18,618 nucleotides of DNA from Ophioceras dolichostomum (lineage: Eukaryota; Ascomycota; Sordariomycetes; Magnaporthales; Ophioceraceae): the NCBI GenBank assembly GCA_003049485.1, contig PYST01000530.1, positions 1-18,618 of the forward strand, read 5' to 3'. The translations under genes were made by a program, and so were the position numbers. The notes under the pieces are model-generated. The model saw only the letters and a program-made list of their open reading frames with translations. It searched no databases and was not told where the DNA came from. Positions 9,667-18,195 of this stretch are shown one piece after another. The first letter of the stretch is position 1, and each line of letters begins with the position of its first letter.

Positions 9667-10105
9667 AGCCCTTAGATTCCCTTCTCGCCTGCCTGTATCC
9701 CAGGACGCCGCCCCGTGATCAATGCCTGCAACGCTGATGAGGAGGATGCACTCACTACAAAGGGAAAAGGAAGAAGAAACAAAAAATCCTCCGAAAAGAA
9801 AGAAAAGAAAAGGTATCATGGTAGTACAGATGCTGATAGATAATGAAATGATACTCCAAAAAAGAGAGGGGAAGGACAAGATGAAACTACAATATGAGAA
9901 AAATGTTGGTGGTTGGATGCTAGGCGTCTCTCCATTACATCATGAGATGGAAGTGGGGAATGGGCAACTCTGATGATGATGTTGATGAGGTGCGACATAG
10001 CCAGAGTTAGGGAAAGCTCCAGGCCTCCCCCATGAAGTTCGTGTGTGTTGAGGGGTCATTGCCGATGCTGAGGCGAAAGGGAAACTGTAAACAATTCCCT
10101 TCCAA
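9667..10105. other. No supported gene; probable downstream region of gene 2
   Basis: A purine-rich plus-strand frame (9722-9973, 83 codons, E/K-rich) is best explained by strand composition. On the minus strand this is T-rich sequence downstream of gene 2. It could contain the end of that transcript, but no clear poly(A) signal was identified. Confidence 0.45.
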
Positions 10106-10457
10106 TCAACATGTGACCCGATAGTGTCGTTTGCGCGTTGCTTTGCTCCCGTCACTTGCTCGTTCGCCCCCCATACGTTTTGGCGGGGATGCCGGGCGAA
10201 GCGACGGGATCTCGCAGCGGGAGGCTGCATCGGTGTTTGTCTCTTGATCTCTTGTGTTCCTATGAACAAGCGGGGGGTGTTCGATGTTCCGGTCTTGTTT
10301 CCGAGGGCGGTCGCTCCCAGAGAGGATGGTTCTTGTGCTGCTCTTCTTCTTCTCTTCTTCTCGTGGTCTCGAAAATTGATGACCGGCTGTTGTGTTTGTT
10401 TGTTCGTGGGCGTGTTTGCGTTGTGTGCGAGTAGCAGCAGCAACCGTTGCTGCCTTA

Positions 10458-10625
10458 TCATCTGGTGGCAGGCACGATGGCCTCCTCGATGCGGCAGTAT
10501 GAGCAGCGATAGTGCCCACATTCCAAGCATTGCTCCGTTACCTTCTGGACCCAGTACTGGCCACTATTACAGTTGTCACAGAACCAGATCCAGCACCGGA
10601 CGCGGGGGCGAGATGAGGAAGGCAT
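10458..10625 (-). CDS. Small Cys-rich zinc-ribbon-like protein, 55 aa
   Basis: A single exon runs from ATG at 10625 (A at -3) to TGA at 10458-10460. The protein begins MPSSSRPRVRCWIWFCDNCN and continues with Y24, W25 and C33-L-E-C36-G-H38-Y-R-C41-S-Y-C44, ending 11 residues later. The pairs C16-x2-C19, C33-x2-C36 and C41-x2-C44 with H38 look like ligands of one or two small zinc sites. This is inferred from spacing, not from a matched family. The spacing W-x-C-x2-C...C-x2-C-x-H-x-R-C-x2-C parallels the spliced gene at 4656-4903. There is no signal peptide and no membrane segment. A TATA box and an ATG-free leader of about 300 nt lie upstream, which strongly supports this start. The GTAACG inside the frame is not needed as a splice site. 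Its length falls below common ORF cut-offs, so annotation pipelines may miss it. Function is unknown. Confidence 0.8.
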   Translation of the reverse strand: MPSSSRPRVRCWIWFCDNCNSGQYWVQKVTEQCLECGHYRCSYCRIEEAIVPATR

Positions 10626-10932
10626 ATTGAAGATGGTGGGTGTTGGTGGGGGTGTTGGTGGGTTGTGTGAGAAGAGGGTTGGGCTTGAGCAAGAGTCTTC
10701 TCTTGCTTGTTGTTGGTGTTACTTCTTAAGAGAAATGCAATAAGAAAACTAGGAGGTGGGTGGGCAGCGGTAGAAATAAGATGGGATGAAGGAAGAGTAT
10801 AAGACTATCGGTCGGAAGTCTTGTGGAGTGGCTGAGTTGAGCTCAGGTGAGACTGGGTGCCTTGAGAGAGGGTGCGGTGATGGTGGTGATGGGTAGGAGA
10901 TTTTGAGATCGAAGACCTGAGGACTTCAACAT
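10626..10932 (-). promoter_or_regulatory. Long ATG-free 5' leader of gene 2
   Basis: On the minus strand no ATG occurs between the one at 10932 (beside the TATA box, presumably not transcribed) and the gene start at 10625. About five would be expected by chance in this length. The leader is rich in C, A and T (CACCAACA and CCACCAACACC units just before the start, CTCTTCC tracts further up), typical of fungal leaders. Transcription probably starts 30 or so nt downstream of 10933. Confidence 0.6.
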
Positions 10933-10941
10933 CTTTATATA
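10933..10941 (-). promoter_or_regulatory. TATA box of gene 2
   Basis: On the minus strand the sequence reads TATATAAAG, preceded directly by CCAAT (10941-10945). It matches the TATAWAW consensus and lies about 308 nt upstream of the start codon. The CCAAT is too close to the TATA box to act as a classical CCAAT box. Confidence 0.6.
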
Positions 10942-11053
10942 TTGGAGGGGACAAGGCAGAAAGGAGGGAGACAAAAGGAAAATAGGAGACGGGGCTGCGG
11001 CAGTTCGCAAAACAGGCGTCCAGAGGTGTCAACAAACATAAGATGAAGACTCA

Positions 11054-11542
11054 TCAAACGCAGCGAGAAGTATGGTCGAAAAAGGAGATAAGAATGCACC
11101 GCCAGTATACCCAAGCCACCTCTAAGATGCCTTTTTTCACATCCACTCCCCTCCATTTCCAAGGCACGGCGGTAACCTGCCTCAGGGGAGACACGACGGC
11201 GGGCCATGAGACATAGCCGGCACGAAGGACACGGGCCCACAAGGGCAGGTCGAGGCAAGCAGGTGTGTGTGGAGGAGGTCCGGCCTTCTGGATCTTTGGG
11301 ATACTGATGAAACGCTGCTTCTTCACGATAGATACCTGGCAGGCAACAACTTTTGCCGTAAAACGAGGCGGGCCAGTGAGGGAGACGATCGACCGGGTGT
11401 GATGGAAGACAGTATAGCTAGTAGACGAACGGGGCACTGCGTGTGCATCGGTGAGAGTGAGTCTTTCCCTCTCGCGCGTCCCCCCGCCCCGCAGGCCGCA
11501 GGGCGTGATGGGAGATGAGGCACGAGGGAGAGATGAGGACAT
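11054..11542 (-). CDS. Candidate hypothetical protein, 162 aa (weak)
   Basis: An ATG at 11542 opens 162 codons to TGA at 11054. The second half has mixed, protein-like composition: after a lysine-rich stretch (VKKQRFISIPKIQKAG) come tryptophan-rich segments near the C-terminus (WKWRG, VAWVYWRC). Third codon positions favour C and G moderately. No domain, signal peptide or clear membrane helix is recognised. The stop is only about 110 nt from the TATA box of gene 2, so a real gene here would lie head-to-tail with gene 2. An antisense frame is open across part of the region. Chance or an unrecognised exon of a larger gene are both possible. Confidence 0.22.
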   Translation of the reverse strand: MSSSLPRASSPITPCGLRGGGTRERERLTLTDAHAVPRSSTSYTVFHHTRSIVSLTGPPRFTAKVVACQVSIVKKQRFISIPKIQKAGPPPHTPACLDLPLWARVLRAGYVSWPAVVSPLRQVTAVPWKWRGVDVKKGILEVAWVYWRCILISFFDHTSRCV

Positions 11543-11734
11543 CGGCAAACGGCCCTGCGTGCGTTGCTGCTGTGCCTGGCGGAGGGCGGGCGGGACCCCT
11601 TCTTCCCTTTCCTAGAGCGGAGAGACGCGCCGCGGAGGAGCGGGTGCGAAGCACGTAGGATAGCGCAGTGACTACGAGCACGCGCAAAACGATACAGAGG
11701 GAAAATAGCCGGGCAACTGCGGCAGCGGGAGCCA

Positions 11735-11777
11735 AGCACGCAGCACGCAGGCACTCAGGCACGCAGGCACGCAGGCG
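11735..11777 (+). repeat. CACGCAGG-type tandem repeat
   Basis: Imperfect tandem copies of GCACGCAG / GCACTCAG / GCACGCAG. The minus strand translates it to a cysteine-containing, apparently patterned peptide, which is a repeat artefact. Confidence 0.75.
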
Positions 11778-12836
11778 CCGGTGGGATGGAGGGAAGTGAC
11801 ATGTATGACTCCCATCATCATCAGCATCATAAGATGCAGTGGGAGTGCGACGACCGGAAGGGAAAGCGGCCTCCATTTGGGAAGGAAAGAGCGAGGAATG
11901 GGTCCAACGGGACGCCCGTTGGTTTCCGGCGTTGCGTTGAGTGCCTGGAGAAGGGGAAGGTACAAGACACCAGGGACGGGGGTGGAGGTAGACGGAGGGG
12001 GTGAGGGAGTGAGGACGGGCACTAGGCAGGAGTGAGATCAATGGAAAAGGGAAAGTAATAAGAAAACAGAGGGTCGTTTAGGGAGAAGGCCATACCGGAG
12101 GAGGACTTCGGTGAATGGGAGGACACGGGGCGTCGAGGTGGTACCAGACGAAATCCGTCGTACTTTGGTTATGATCCAGTGATGTTTAGAGCCTGTGGCA
12201 AAGGGGGAAAACAAAAGGAAATCCAACACACACCCCACGCAAGTAAGGCTGGCCGCCCTTGGTAGTGGGTTGGGATGGGTTGGACTAACCTGGGGGGTGG
12301 GCAAGCGGAGACATGGGGTGCTGTTTGCCCTCCTTTTGCGCGTCTAGGTGGCATAATCTGTCACGGTATCATATCTACCAGGTAGGCGCAGAAGAAAGTA
12401 TGGAGAATAATGCGCCGCGTGACAAGCGAGATGGGAACATGAGCTATAGTTGCCCGCGGTTAGGGACGGCGGGCAAGCGGGTAGGCGGGGAAGAGGACAG
12501 GATCGATCGACCACTCGGCCAGCAGAATCCCTTTCCTGCCACCAACAATTAATGATGATTGATGACTCTAGTCAGGGAGGTCCTGTAAGTGGATGGCTGG
12601 AGTTCTGCCATGCATTGGGTTTGCGCAGCAAAACGTGAATCAGCCAACCTGAATTTTAGGAAGCCTAGGGAGTGGAGATGGAGGGGGGAAAAATTAGGGA
12701 AAGAAAAGACAAGGAAAAAAGAAAAAAAGGACAGAGAGGGCGAATCAAGGAATCCAATCGGTCAATGCCGAGTCCTGTTCGGTTTGTTCTGTCGGGCAAG
12801 GCTCTGAGTTTGAGAGAGCTCGTATCAAACGCGGGT

Positions 12837-12905
12837 GCTGAGATTGCGCCGCCGCTCGGCGAGCATCCGTCGACGGCGGTGGGCGTACCCGCCGCCGAGC
12901 TCAGC
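12837..12905. repeat. Interrupted GC-rich inverted repeat
   Basis: The 3' arm CGCCGAGCTCAGC (12893-12905) is complementary to GCTGAG (12837-12842) plus GCTCGGCG (12854-12861), with 11 nt interrupting the 5' arm. The loop is about 31 nt and itself contains GTCGAC. A T-run follows, but bacterial-type termination does not apply in a fungal genome. Confidence 0.55.
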
Positions 12906-13091
12906 TTTTTCTCCCCCTCAGTTGAGAACGATCAATCAATCGGTTTCAGGCGGGGCAGAGCGCAGAGAGATGCCTGAATGGTAGACGCTCGTGTTCAGAT
13001 CTGGTGAGCGTGCGCGGGCAAATTGGCCCGGGCAAACAGAGAGAGAGACAGGTTGAAACGGGACTGAGGGGGAGGGGGAAGAGGCGAGACC

Positions 13092-13421
13092 ATGGCGAGA
13101 GACACCAAAGTCGGGGGGCCATCCGGCACAGCCACTTTTGCGGCTCAAAAAATTGAGGAGGTAAGGCTCTCACTTTGTGCCTCCAGTCCGTTCTGCGCAT
13201 CGGGGAGAGTTGCCCCAGGACGAGAGTTGGCCGTGAATGGTCCGGCGGCAGCGGACGAGTGATGTGGCGGCTAGCGGGCCTCAGGGTGGAGGGGCGGGAT
13301 GATGATCCCCGTTTGTAGCGACAGTAGTGCGCTGCTGGGCGCACAAGGAAGCCTGAGCGTTGGTCGAATAGTGGGGAAGAGCGCTGCGACCGCGCTGTTG
13401 CTGTGCTGCGCTGTCCAGTAA
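13092..13421 (+). CDS. Candidate two-exon small protein, 71 aa (weak)
   Basis: The model is join(13092..13160, 13275..13421). The ATG is in GACC-ATGG context, a good initiation context. Exon 1 encodes MARDTKVGGPSGTATFAAQK plus IEE and ends at GAG followed by GTAAGG, a strong fungal donor. A CTAG acceptor at 13271-13274 keeps phase and leads to 48 codons ending LLLCCAVQ, with stop TAA at 13419-13421. The intron would be 114 nt, but no clear branch point is visible. If unspliced, the first exon simply runs on to TGA, giving 56 residues. No domain is recognised. Exon 1 with its donor is the firmer part, and the second exon is one of several possibilities. Confidence 0.2.
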
Positions 13422-14690
13422 TGAAGTCCAGCTGGCTTGTTGCCCCAATTGAGAAGACCTGCTTGTACCTCCTTGGATAATTGGGTTGAGATCAGATTGC
13501 TCGACGATTGCAGGCCATCTGGTGCTAGCGGAGCAACTCGCCCCCCGAAGAAGCCTCGATATTAGCGTGACGCAGTCTCGGTCGGCGTTTTCTCTGCCTC
13601 TTTCTTCTCTTTCTCCCTCTCAAGAGCATGGCCACGCTCTTGGGCGCCTGCTCGCCCTTCATCGCCATGACGGCACACCGAGAATCTCCTCCCCAAGCAA
13701 CAAGCGAGCTGCCTAGCTAGTCGTGATCCATCAGTCGGTCGGGGCGGGATTGATTAGCGCGTTCTGTCAGCATTGCGTTCAATTGGTCGGCCCGTTCGCC
13801 TCACTTGCCCTCCTCAGCGCCTCTCCTTTGGGTCGCGAAACCGTTGCTTGCTGATGAGGCTTGGCTCTAGGCCTGTGGCTGGTGCGTATCGGTTGGTGAT
13901 CGGTCAGGAAGTAGAGAAATCTCGGCGGGACTCCGTCTTCCGGTGCTCTTGGTCATGATGAGTCTTTCTGTTTCTGACCGAAAAAAAAACAGTGCCTTGG
14001 CTTCAGGTTTCTGGTTTGTCCCGAAAATGGCCGAATTCTCCTTCGCTAAAGCTCGATTATCGTCCAGTCGTCGTCGCTCTTTGGCAAGTTCAACGGTTGG
14101 GTTCAGGTTGGGCTCCGTCGTGAGCGTTGTTGCCTTGTCAGGGGTTCCACCCACACACACGGCTCTTGCTCTTTTCGTCAAAGTCCTTCTTTCCTCGCCT
14201 GGCAGGGAGCTGACACCTGACACGCACTCACAGAACGCACGCTGGGCAGGCGCGAGCGCAGTGCAGGCACGCTTGACCCTCCCGCGACTGACCGAAGCCG
14301 TCGACCGGACTCGTTGACGAAGCAATCACGGTCGTATCCTGCCCCAATTCCCCGAGCAGCTTTGCACGTCGCGTGTCTCCATCCCGTCCGAAGCAGACCG
14401 ACCTGCAACCTGCAACCTCCAGCCTCAATTTGCACGGCTCTCCAGGCCGTGCTGGTTGCATTCCGTAGGCTTCTCCTTTTTTCTCATGTCCGTTGACTCA
14501 TCAGGGCAGCAGAGCCTCCATTTCATCCAGAGAAGGGGTGAGGGGGGCTTGAGGGGTGTGCGGCTCTGCAGGGGTCCTCCAATGAGAGGCGATCTGCCAA
14601 GGCGCAGAGTCAATGTGACTGCATATTCCCACCTCGCTGTTCCTCTCACCCCTCCTTCTTTGTCTCTCGGCATTGGTCGAATGAAATCGT
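13422..14690. other. No supported gene
   Basis: Overlapping frames occur on both strands (plus 13943-14317, 124 codons; minus 13867-14325, about 152 codons). Both cross an A9 run near 13981, which gives poly-K or poly-F residues. No motif is recognised. A near-perfect 22-bp palindrome lies at 13621-13642. Confidence 0.5.
13621..13642. repeat. 22-bp near-perfect palindrome
   Basis: CAAGAGC and GCTCTTG flank a TGGCCA core. Only positions 13628 and 13635 break the symmetry. It could be a dimeric protein-binding site or chance. Confidence 0.6.
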
Positions 14691-15675
14691 TCACGACGGC
14701 CTGACTCCTAGGAAGGGCGCAAATACGTCAACGGGAGGTGTCGTCGTGCGTGCGTTCTCGACAGCGTGACGAGTACCCGGCGCGATTCTCGAATGATACG
14801 CATGGGTGGGTTGGCGTCCGCAACGGGTTGGACATCGACGGGTGTCCTTGGGTTCGCGACCCGTAAGTGCTGGTAGGGCTGCGCTAGGCAGGCTGGGGCT
14901 GGGCAACCTGATGTATCCGGGAGCCTGGGCTAGGCAAGGCCGACACAGACCTGCCAATCCAGGACTCGCTTTATCCAGACTGGAGGCCTGGCCAGCAGAG
15001 GGAGGGCAGAGCCGCATTTCACGGCATTCGATGCCGTCGGCCGGTCCCCTCCCTCGTTTCGTCTGGTTCTGGCGATCCTTGGGTTGTTCCTTTCCTGCTG
15101 TGTTGGAGACTGCTCAAGTCAAACAAACATCAGTGGGAGAAATGCTTGGCAGAGATGTCGGGGTGGAGATAAGATATCTTCGCGGAGAGTGTCCAAGTGG
15201 GTGCTCAAGTCGTATGGGAATAAGGACACGGACAACTGACCTGTTGCTCGATGCCTCCACAAGAGTACCAGGGTTTTGCCTGGGAGCCCCTGAGCCTGGG
15301 TTTAGTTTTGTTGAACAAGCCTGTGTCGTGTCGTGTCGTGCTGTGGCGGGGTGTCGTCGAGTCTTTGTCGAGCCGTCCGTTCCTGCTAGGTCTGCTCTCC
15401 GCTCCAACAAGGGTTTGCCCCATGTCTTTATATCCTGTAGCAAAGGACGAATGAGCCCGATTTAAGCGCCAGCGAGTCTTCGAACTGCTTTTCCTTCATG
15501 TGCAAGTAGGAGTTGCTTAGTCCTTTCCTTCCGTAAGACTCATGGGGGCTGGCGGCGATGCTCGGAGATGAGCCCCTGAGTCCGTCAGCCGGAGGCGCAA
15601 CACGTCCCGGGACGAGCACGAGCTGACAAGTCCACCACCGTCACCCCGTATGCGACATTGAAGCGAGGGTAAGTC
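14691..15675. other. No supported gene
   Basis: The longest plus-strand frame (14806-15465, 219 codons) has no recognisable domain and an antisense frame is open across much of it. A minus-strand TATAAAG at 15426-15432 precedes a GTCAGT...TTGAGCAG intron-like segment (about 15110-15235). It is followed by a 108-codon minus frame (14691-15017) of P/R/C-rich composition. These could be parts of a gene but do not support a model. Confidence 0.45.
15323..15340 (+). repeat. (GTGTC)3 microsatellite
   Basis: Three GTGTC units followed by GTG. Short and without evident function. Confidence 0.8.
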
Positions 15676-15943
15676 TCAAGGAGGGATAATGTTGCGAAGT
15701 GTCGAATGGTTCATGCTGGGGTCTGGCTCGCGACATTGGCCCCCGGGTACGACTGGCGCCTTCACCGAGGGGCTGAGCTGCGGAAGGACGGCGTCAAGAT
15801 TGATGGTCGATGTGACGATAGGCACTCCCTGAGGACAAGTAGCACCAGATAGAGTCTAAGCCTAGCGTTACCGGCGTGAGTCGGTATTCCAGCGTGCGCA
15901 CGTCTCCCAGCGTGTGGAAGCCTGAGATAATGGAACCACCCAT
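15676..15943 (-). CDS. Candidate two-exon small protein (weak)
   Basis: The minus-strand model is join(15943..15872, 15828..15676), read downward. The first frame gives MGGSIISGFHTLGDVRTLEY and RLTP, ending at a GTAACG donor. After a CTCAG acceptor comes GVPIVTSTINLDAVLPQLSP and 30 further residues to TGA at 15676-15678. Both parts have varied, protein-like composition and the splice keeps phase. The first frame stays open upstream to about 16046 without another ATG, so the true start may lie in an unrecognised exon. The proposed 43-nt intron is at the lower limit for fungi. No domain is recognised, and other frames are open in the same span. Total length with this start is 74 residues. Confidence 0.22.
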
Positions 15944-16315
15944 TCTAGGGAGCACTCCCCCGAGGATAATGCGAAGTGATAGCCAAGGCCCAAGGCTTGG
16001 GGGTTGGAGAGGGCCCCAGTCAGACTCGGTGCCAGGACTACAGCCTCATGGCCAGGTATACTGTCTTTGGCCTGTCTTTCGGGCGCCGAAGTAGCCTCCA
16101 TGGGAATGGAAGGACCAAGGATGATAAATGATGGGCCGTAGGAAATGTATGATGGGTTTGGAAAATATTCGCCCTGGATAAAGAGAGACGATGAAGAGAG
16201 ATTGGACAGCCAGGCCCCATCCGTGGTGTATCAGCTTGGTCGATGGTGGCCTGAGGACTTCATGGCATGAAGAGAGGAAGTTTCCGACTGGGAAGAATCG
16301 AAGGGGGACGAGGAC

Positions 16316-16323
16316 TATATATA
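16316..16323. promoter_or_regulatory. Orphan TATATATA element
   Basis: A self-complementary TATATATA could act on either strand. On the minus strand it precedes a pyrimidine-rich stretch and an ATG at 16101, though several ATGs intervene. On the plus strand it falls inside the open frame at 16267-16602. No gene is assigned to it. Confidence 0.25.
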
Positions 16324-16442
16324 CACAGAGTCTTCGTGGCAGCCATCGGGAAGCTTGGTGAGGCCCTCAAGTTGATGACTCGATTACCGAGCCGGCGTTA
16401 TGCTGTCGTTGTGCGTGACCGACCCTTACAAGGCCTGCCTGG

Positions 16443-16506
16443 CAAGGGCAAGGTAGTCATAGGACAGGGGGCAGGGAGGCCGGATACAATCAGCCCCCTG
16501 CCCTTG
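16443..16506. repeat. Two-part inverted repeat
   Basis: CAGGGGGC (16465-16472) pairs with GCCCCCTG (16493-16500), and CAAGGG (16443-16448) pairs with CCCTTG (16501-16506). This makes a bulged stem of 8 and 6 bp. It may be a transcript structure or chance in GC-rich DNA. Confidence 0.5.
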
Positions 16507-17322
16507 TGCGCGAGAACTTACGCGAAAGAAGTGACGAGAGATGTCAGAAACCAATTTGTAAAAGCCAGCAGCAGCCGCAATCTAGATATGTATCTTTATT
16601 AACTTGCTCACCGCACGCCCTGTAATTGTGGCAGGGTGTCCCTATGTGTGTGCAAGATGAAGTCCCTGCACAGCGTCAAGTATTCCCGACTTGACTGCCT
16701 TCATGGCTACCTAGACCAGGCGCCTATCCACACCGCCGCCAAGCAAAAAAAATATGAACCACCAACACCAACGCGTCACCGAAACGCCGAGTCACTCTAC
16801 ACGTGAACGGGCATCATACATCGCCAGGGTGCAGGGGGGGGAGGCAAGGGGGCTACTCGTCCACTGGGACGGGGCGACGGGCCATACAGCCATCAAGCTT
16901 AATTTCTCTCTCTCGGTCGCGAGCCGCCAGTGATGAACACAGGCAGACAGACCCGAGGAGAGAAGAGCCGCATCCTAAGCCAAGGCAGACCCCACCCGGG
17001 ACCGACGACATGGGTGGTCCATCAGAGGGTTGATGCGACAAGGAGTAGTAGGCGGCCAGTATGAGTCCCAAGTCACGAGTAAACACCCGGCCAACCCAGC
17101 TCTACCAGCACGACACCCGACTATGGTCATGCAGACACGCCACCAAGATATAGGACTCGACACCGAAGGGGAAGTCGGTATGAAAGGAGGTGGTTGGTCA
17201 TCCAGGCAAGCCAAATAGGTAAGGGGGTTGGTTGAGCCTCATCTGCCTCAGGTGGGTGGATAGCCACATGCCTGCCAATACAAATTAATAGATAAGACTG
17301 GGTGAAGCAGGATGACTGACCG

Positions 17323-17363
17323 ACCTGCCTAGGTAGGTACCTAGGTAGGTACAGGTAGGTAGT
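17323..17363. repeat. GGTACC / CCTAGG repeat cluster
   Basis: Tandem CCTAGGTAGGTA units separated by GGTACC, with several overlapping palindromes. This is the longest member of the dispersed family in the window. Confidence 0.85.
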
Positions 17364-17618
17364 CTCCACATGCGGCTCAGCGAAGACAGCGAGGAAGACA
17401 GGTAGACCGGAGTGTTTGTGGTGCACGACATGCTCACCTGCATGAACAAGAGCAGAGCCGCACTCACCTTTATGTGCAAGGCTGATATCGCAAATGAAAG
17501 ATAAAGGACAAAAAGGAGAGGGTGGTAGAAGAAGACTCACACCAACCAGGCTGCTCCCTCCCCACTGGACAGTCGCCTGGTTTGCCTTCCCGGAATTTAT
17601 CCTGGGAAAGGAGAGAAA

Positions 17619-17643
17619 CCTACCTGGCCAGGTACCTAGGTAA
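17619..17643. repeat. GGTACC palindrome pair
   Basis: ACCTGGCCAGGT (17622-17633) and TACCTAGGTA (17633-17642) are both perfect palindromes and share one base. Same motif family as at 5375 and 17323. Confidence 0.8.
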
Positions 17644-18062
17644 GCATGTCGAATTCACAAGCGTCGGGCTCTCTGTGAGCGTGAGCACCGCCAGGGAGTC
17701 AGTCGGCGTCCAGGGGTAGAGAAAGGCAGCCAACGCCAGAACCACGATGGCTGGCGGCTCGTGTCGTAATTTCGAACCGCGCCCTTGACGACGCTGCAGA
17801 AAGGCGAGGGCAGCCACCATCAGAAACGGCCGAGACAGAAAGAAGTGTGGAAGCGGCTGTTCTGACGTAACAAAGTTGAGCCGCAAAAAGTTTTTGATCT
17901 GTCACAAGGCAGCCGCCACACCACCACTACAACATTCCATCCAATCAGCCTTATGGACCCTTGCTACATGAGTCCAGCCGCTGGGGGGTTAGGGGAGGAG
18001 TACAGGAGAAAAATTAGCCCGCTGCCTACCTGCCTGCCCGCCTAGAAACAATGCGGAAATTT

Positions 18063-18090
18063 GAAGAAGAGGAAGAAGAAGAAGAAGAAG
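18063..18090 (+). repeat. (GAA)n trinucleotide repeat
   Basis: A nearly pure run of GAA units with one GAG interruption. On the minus strand it gives a leucine-rich run in an open frame that should not be read as a membrane helix. Confidence 0.9.
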
Positions 18091-18175
18091 ATTCATCAGA
18101 AGACCAATCGAAACTTCCTTTGGCATAATTTTAGGCTGTTTGCCGTTGGCGGACGACAGACGAACGGGCCAGCAA

Positions 18176-18195
18176 GCCTGGCCTGGCCTGGCCTG
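18176..18195 (+). repeat. (GCCTG)4-type repeat
   Basis: Three perfect GCCTG units and a fourth copy, followed by GCCCCGGCC. Pentanucleotide microsatellite. Confidence 0.85.

Larger units (their letters stand above)
10950..13080. other. Gene-poor block upstream of gene 2
   Basis: Only weak candidates occur here. The best is a 162-codon minus-strand frame at 11054-11542. A plus-strand frame at 11786-12004 (72 residues, His-rich start, one W-x-C and a C-x2-C) has a coding-like look but lies in a purine-rich stretch. Another plus-strand frame at 12672-12977 (101 residues) starts in an A/G-rich tract and ends in varied sequence. None has a recognised domain. Confidence 0.5.
16267..16602 (+). other. 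Open frame, 111 codons (weak)
   Basis: An ATG at 16267 opens 111 codons to TAA. The central part (LGEALKLMTRLPSRRYAVVV) is protein-like, but an inverted repeat (16443-16506) shapes the later part. No domain is recognised, and the TATA-like element lies inside the frame, arguing against this start. Confidence 0.12.

Noticed and set aside
9631..9672. Possible telomeric repeat
   Set aside because: The unit is TCCCT, not CCCTAA. Only a chance CCCTTAG follows the array.
11672..12041. Minus-strand frames with cysteine-rich segment near 11735-11777
   Set aside because: The regular cysteines come from the CACGCAGG tandem repeat, not from a conserved motif.
12837..12910. Hairpin followed by a T-run, resembling an intrinsic terminator
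   Set aside because: The window is fungal, where rho-independent termination does not apply. Recorded only as an inverted repeat.
14806..15465. 219-codon plus-strand frame
   Set aside because: It contains the (GTGTC) repeat region and local GGGT/ACCC hairpins, no domain is recognised, and antisense frames are also open.
17323..17540. Minus-strand 137-codon frame with YLPRYLPR segment
   Set aside because: That segment is the translation of the GGTACC repeat cluster, so apparent coding character is a repeat artefact.
17757..17790. GGTTCGAAAT on the minus strand as a tRNA T-loop
   Set aside because: The flanking bases do not form the five-pair T stem, and no A-box or acceptor stem was found nearby.
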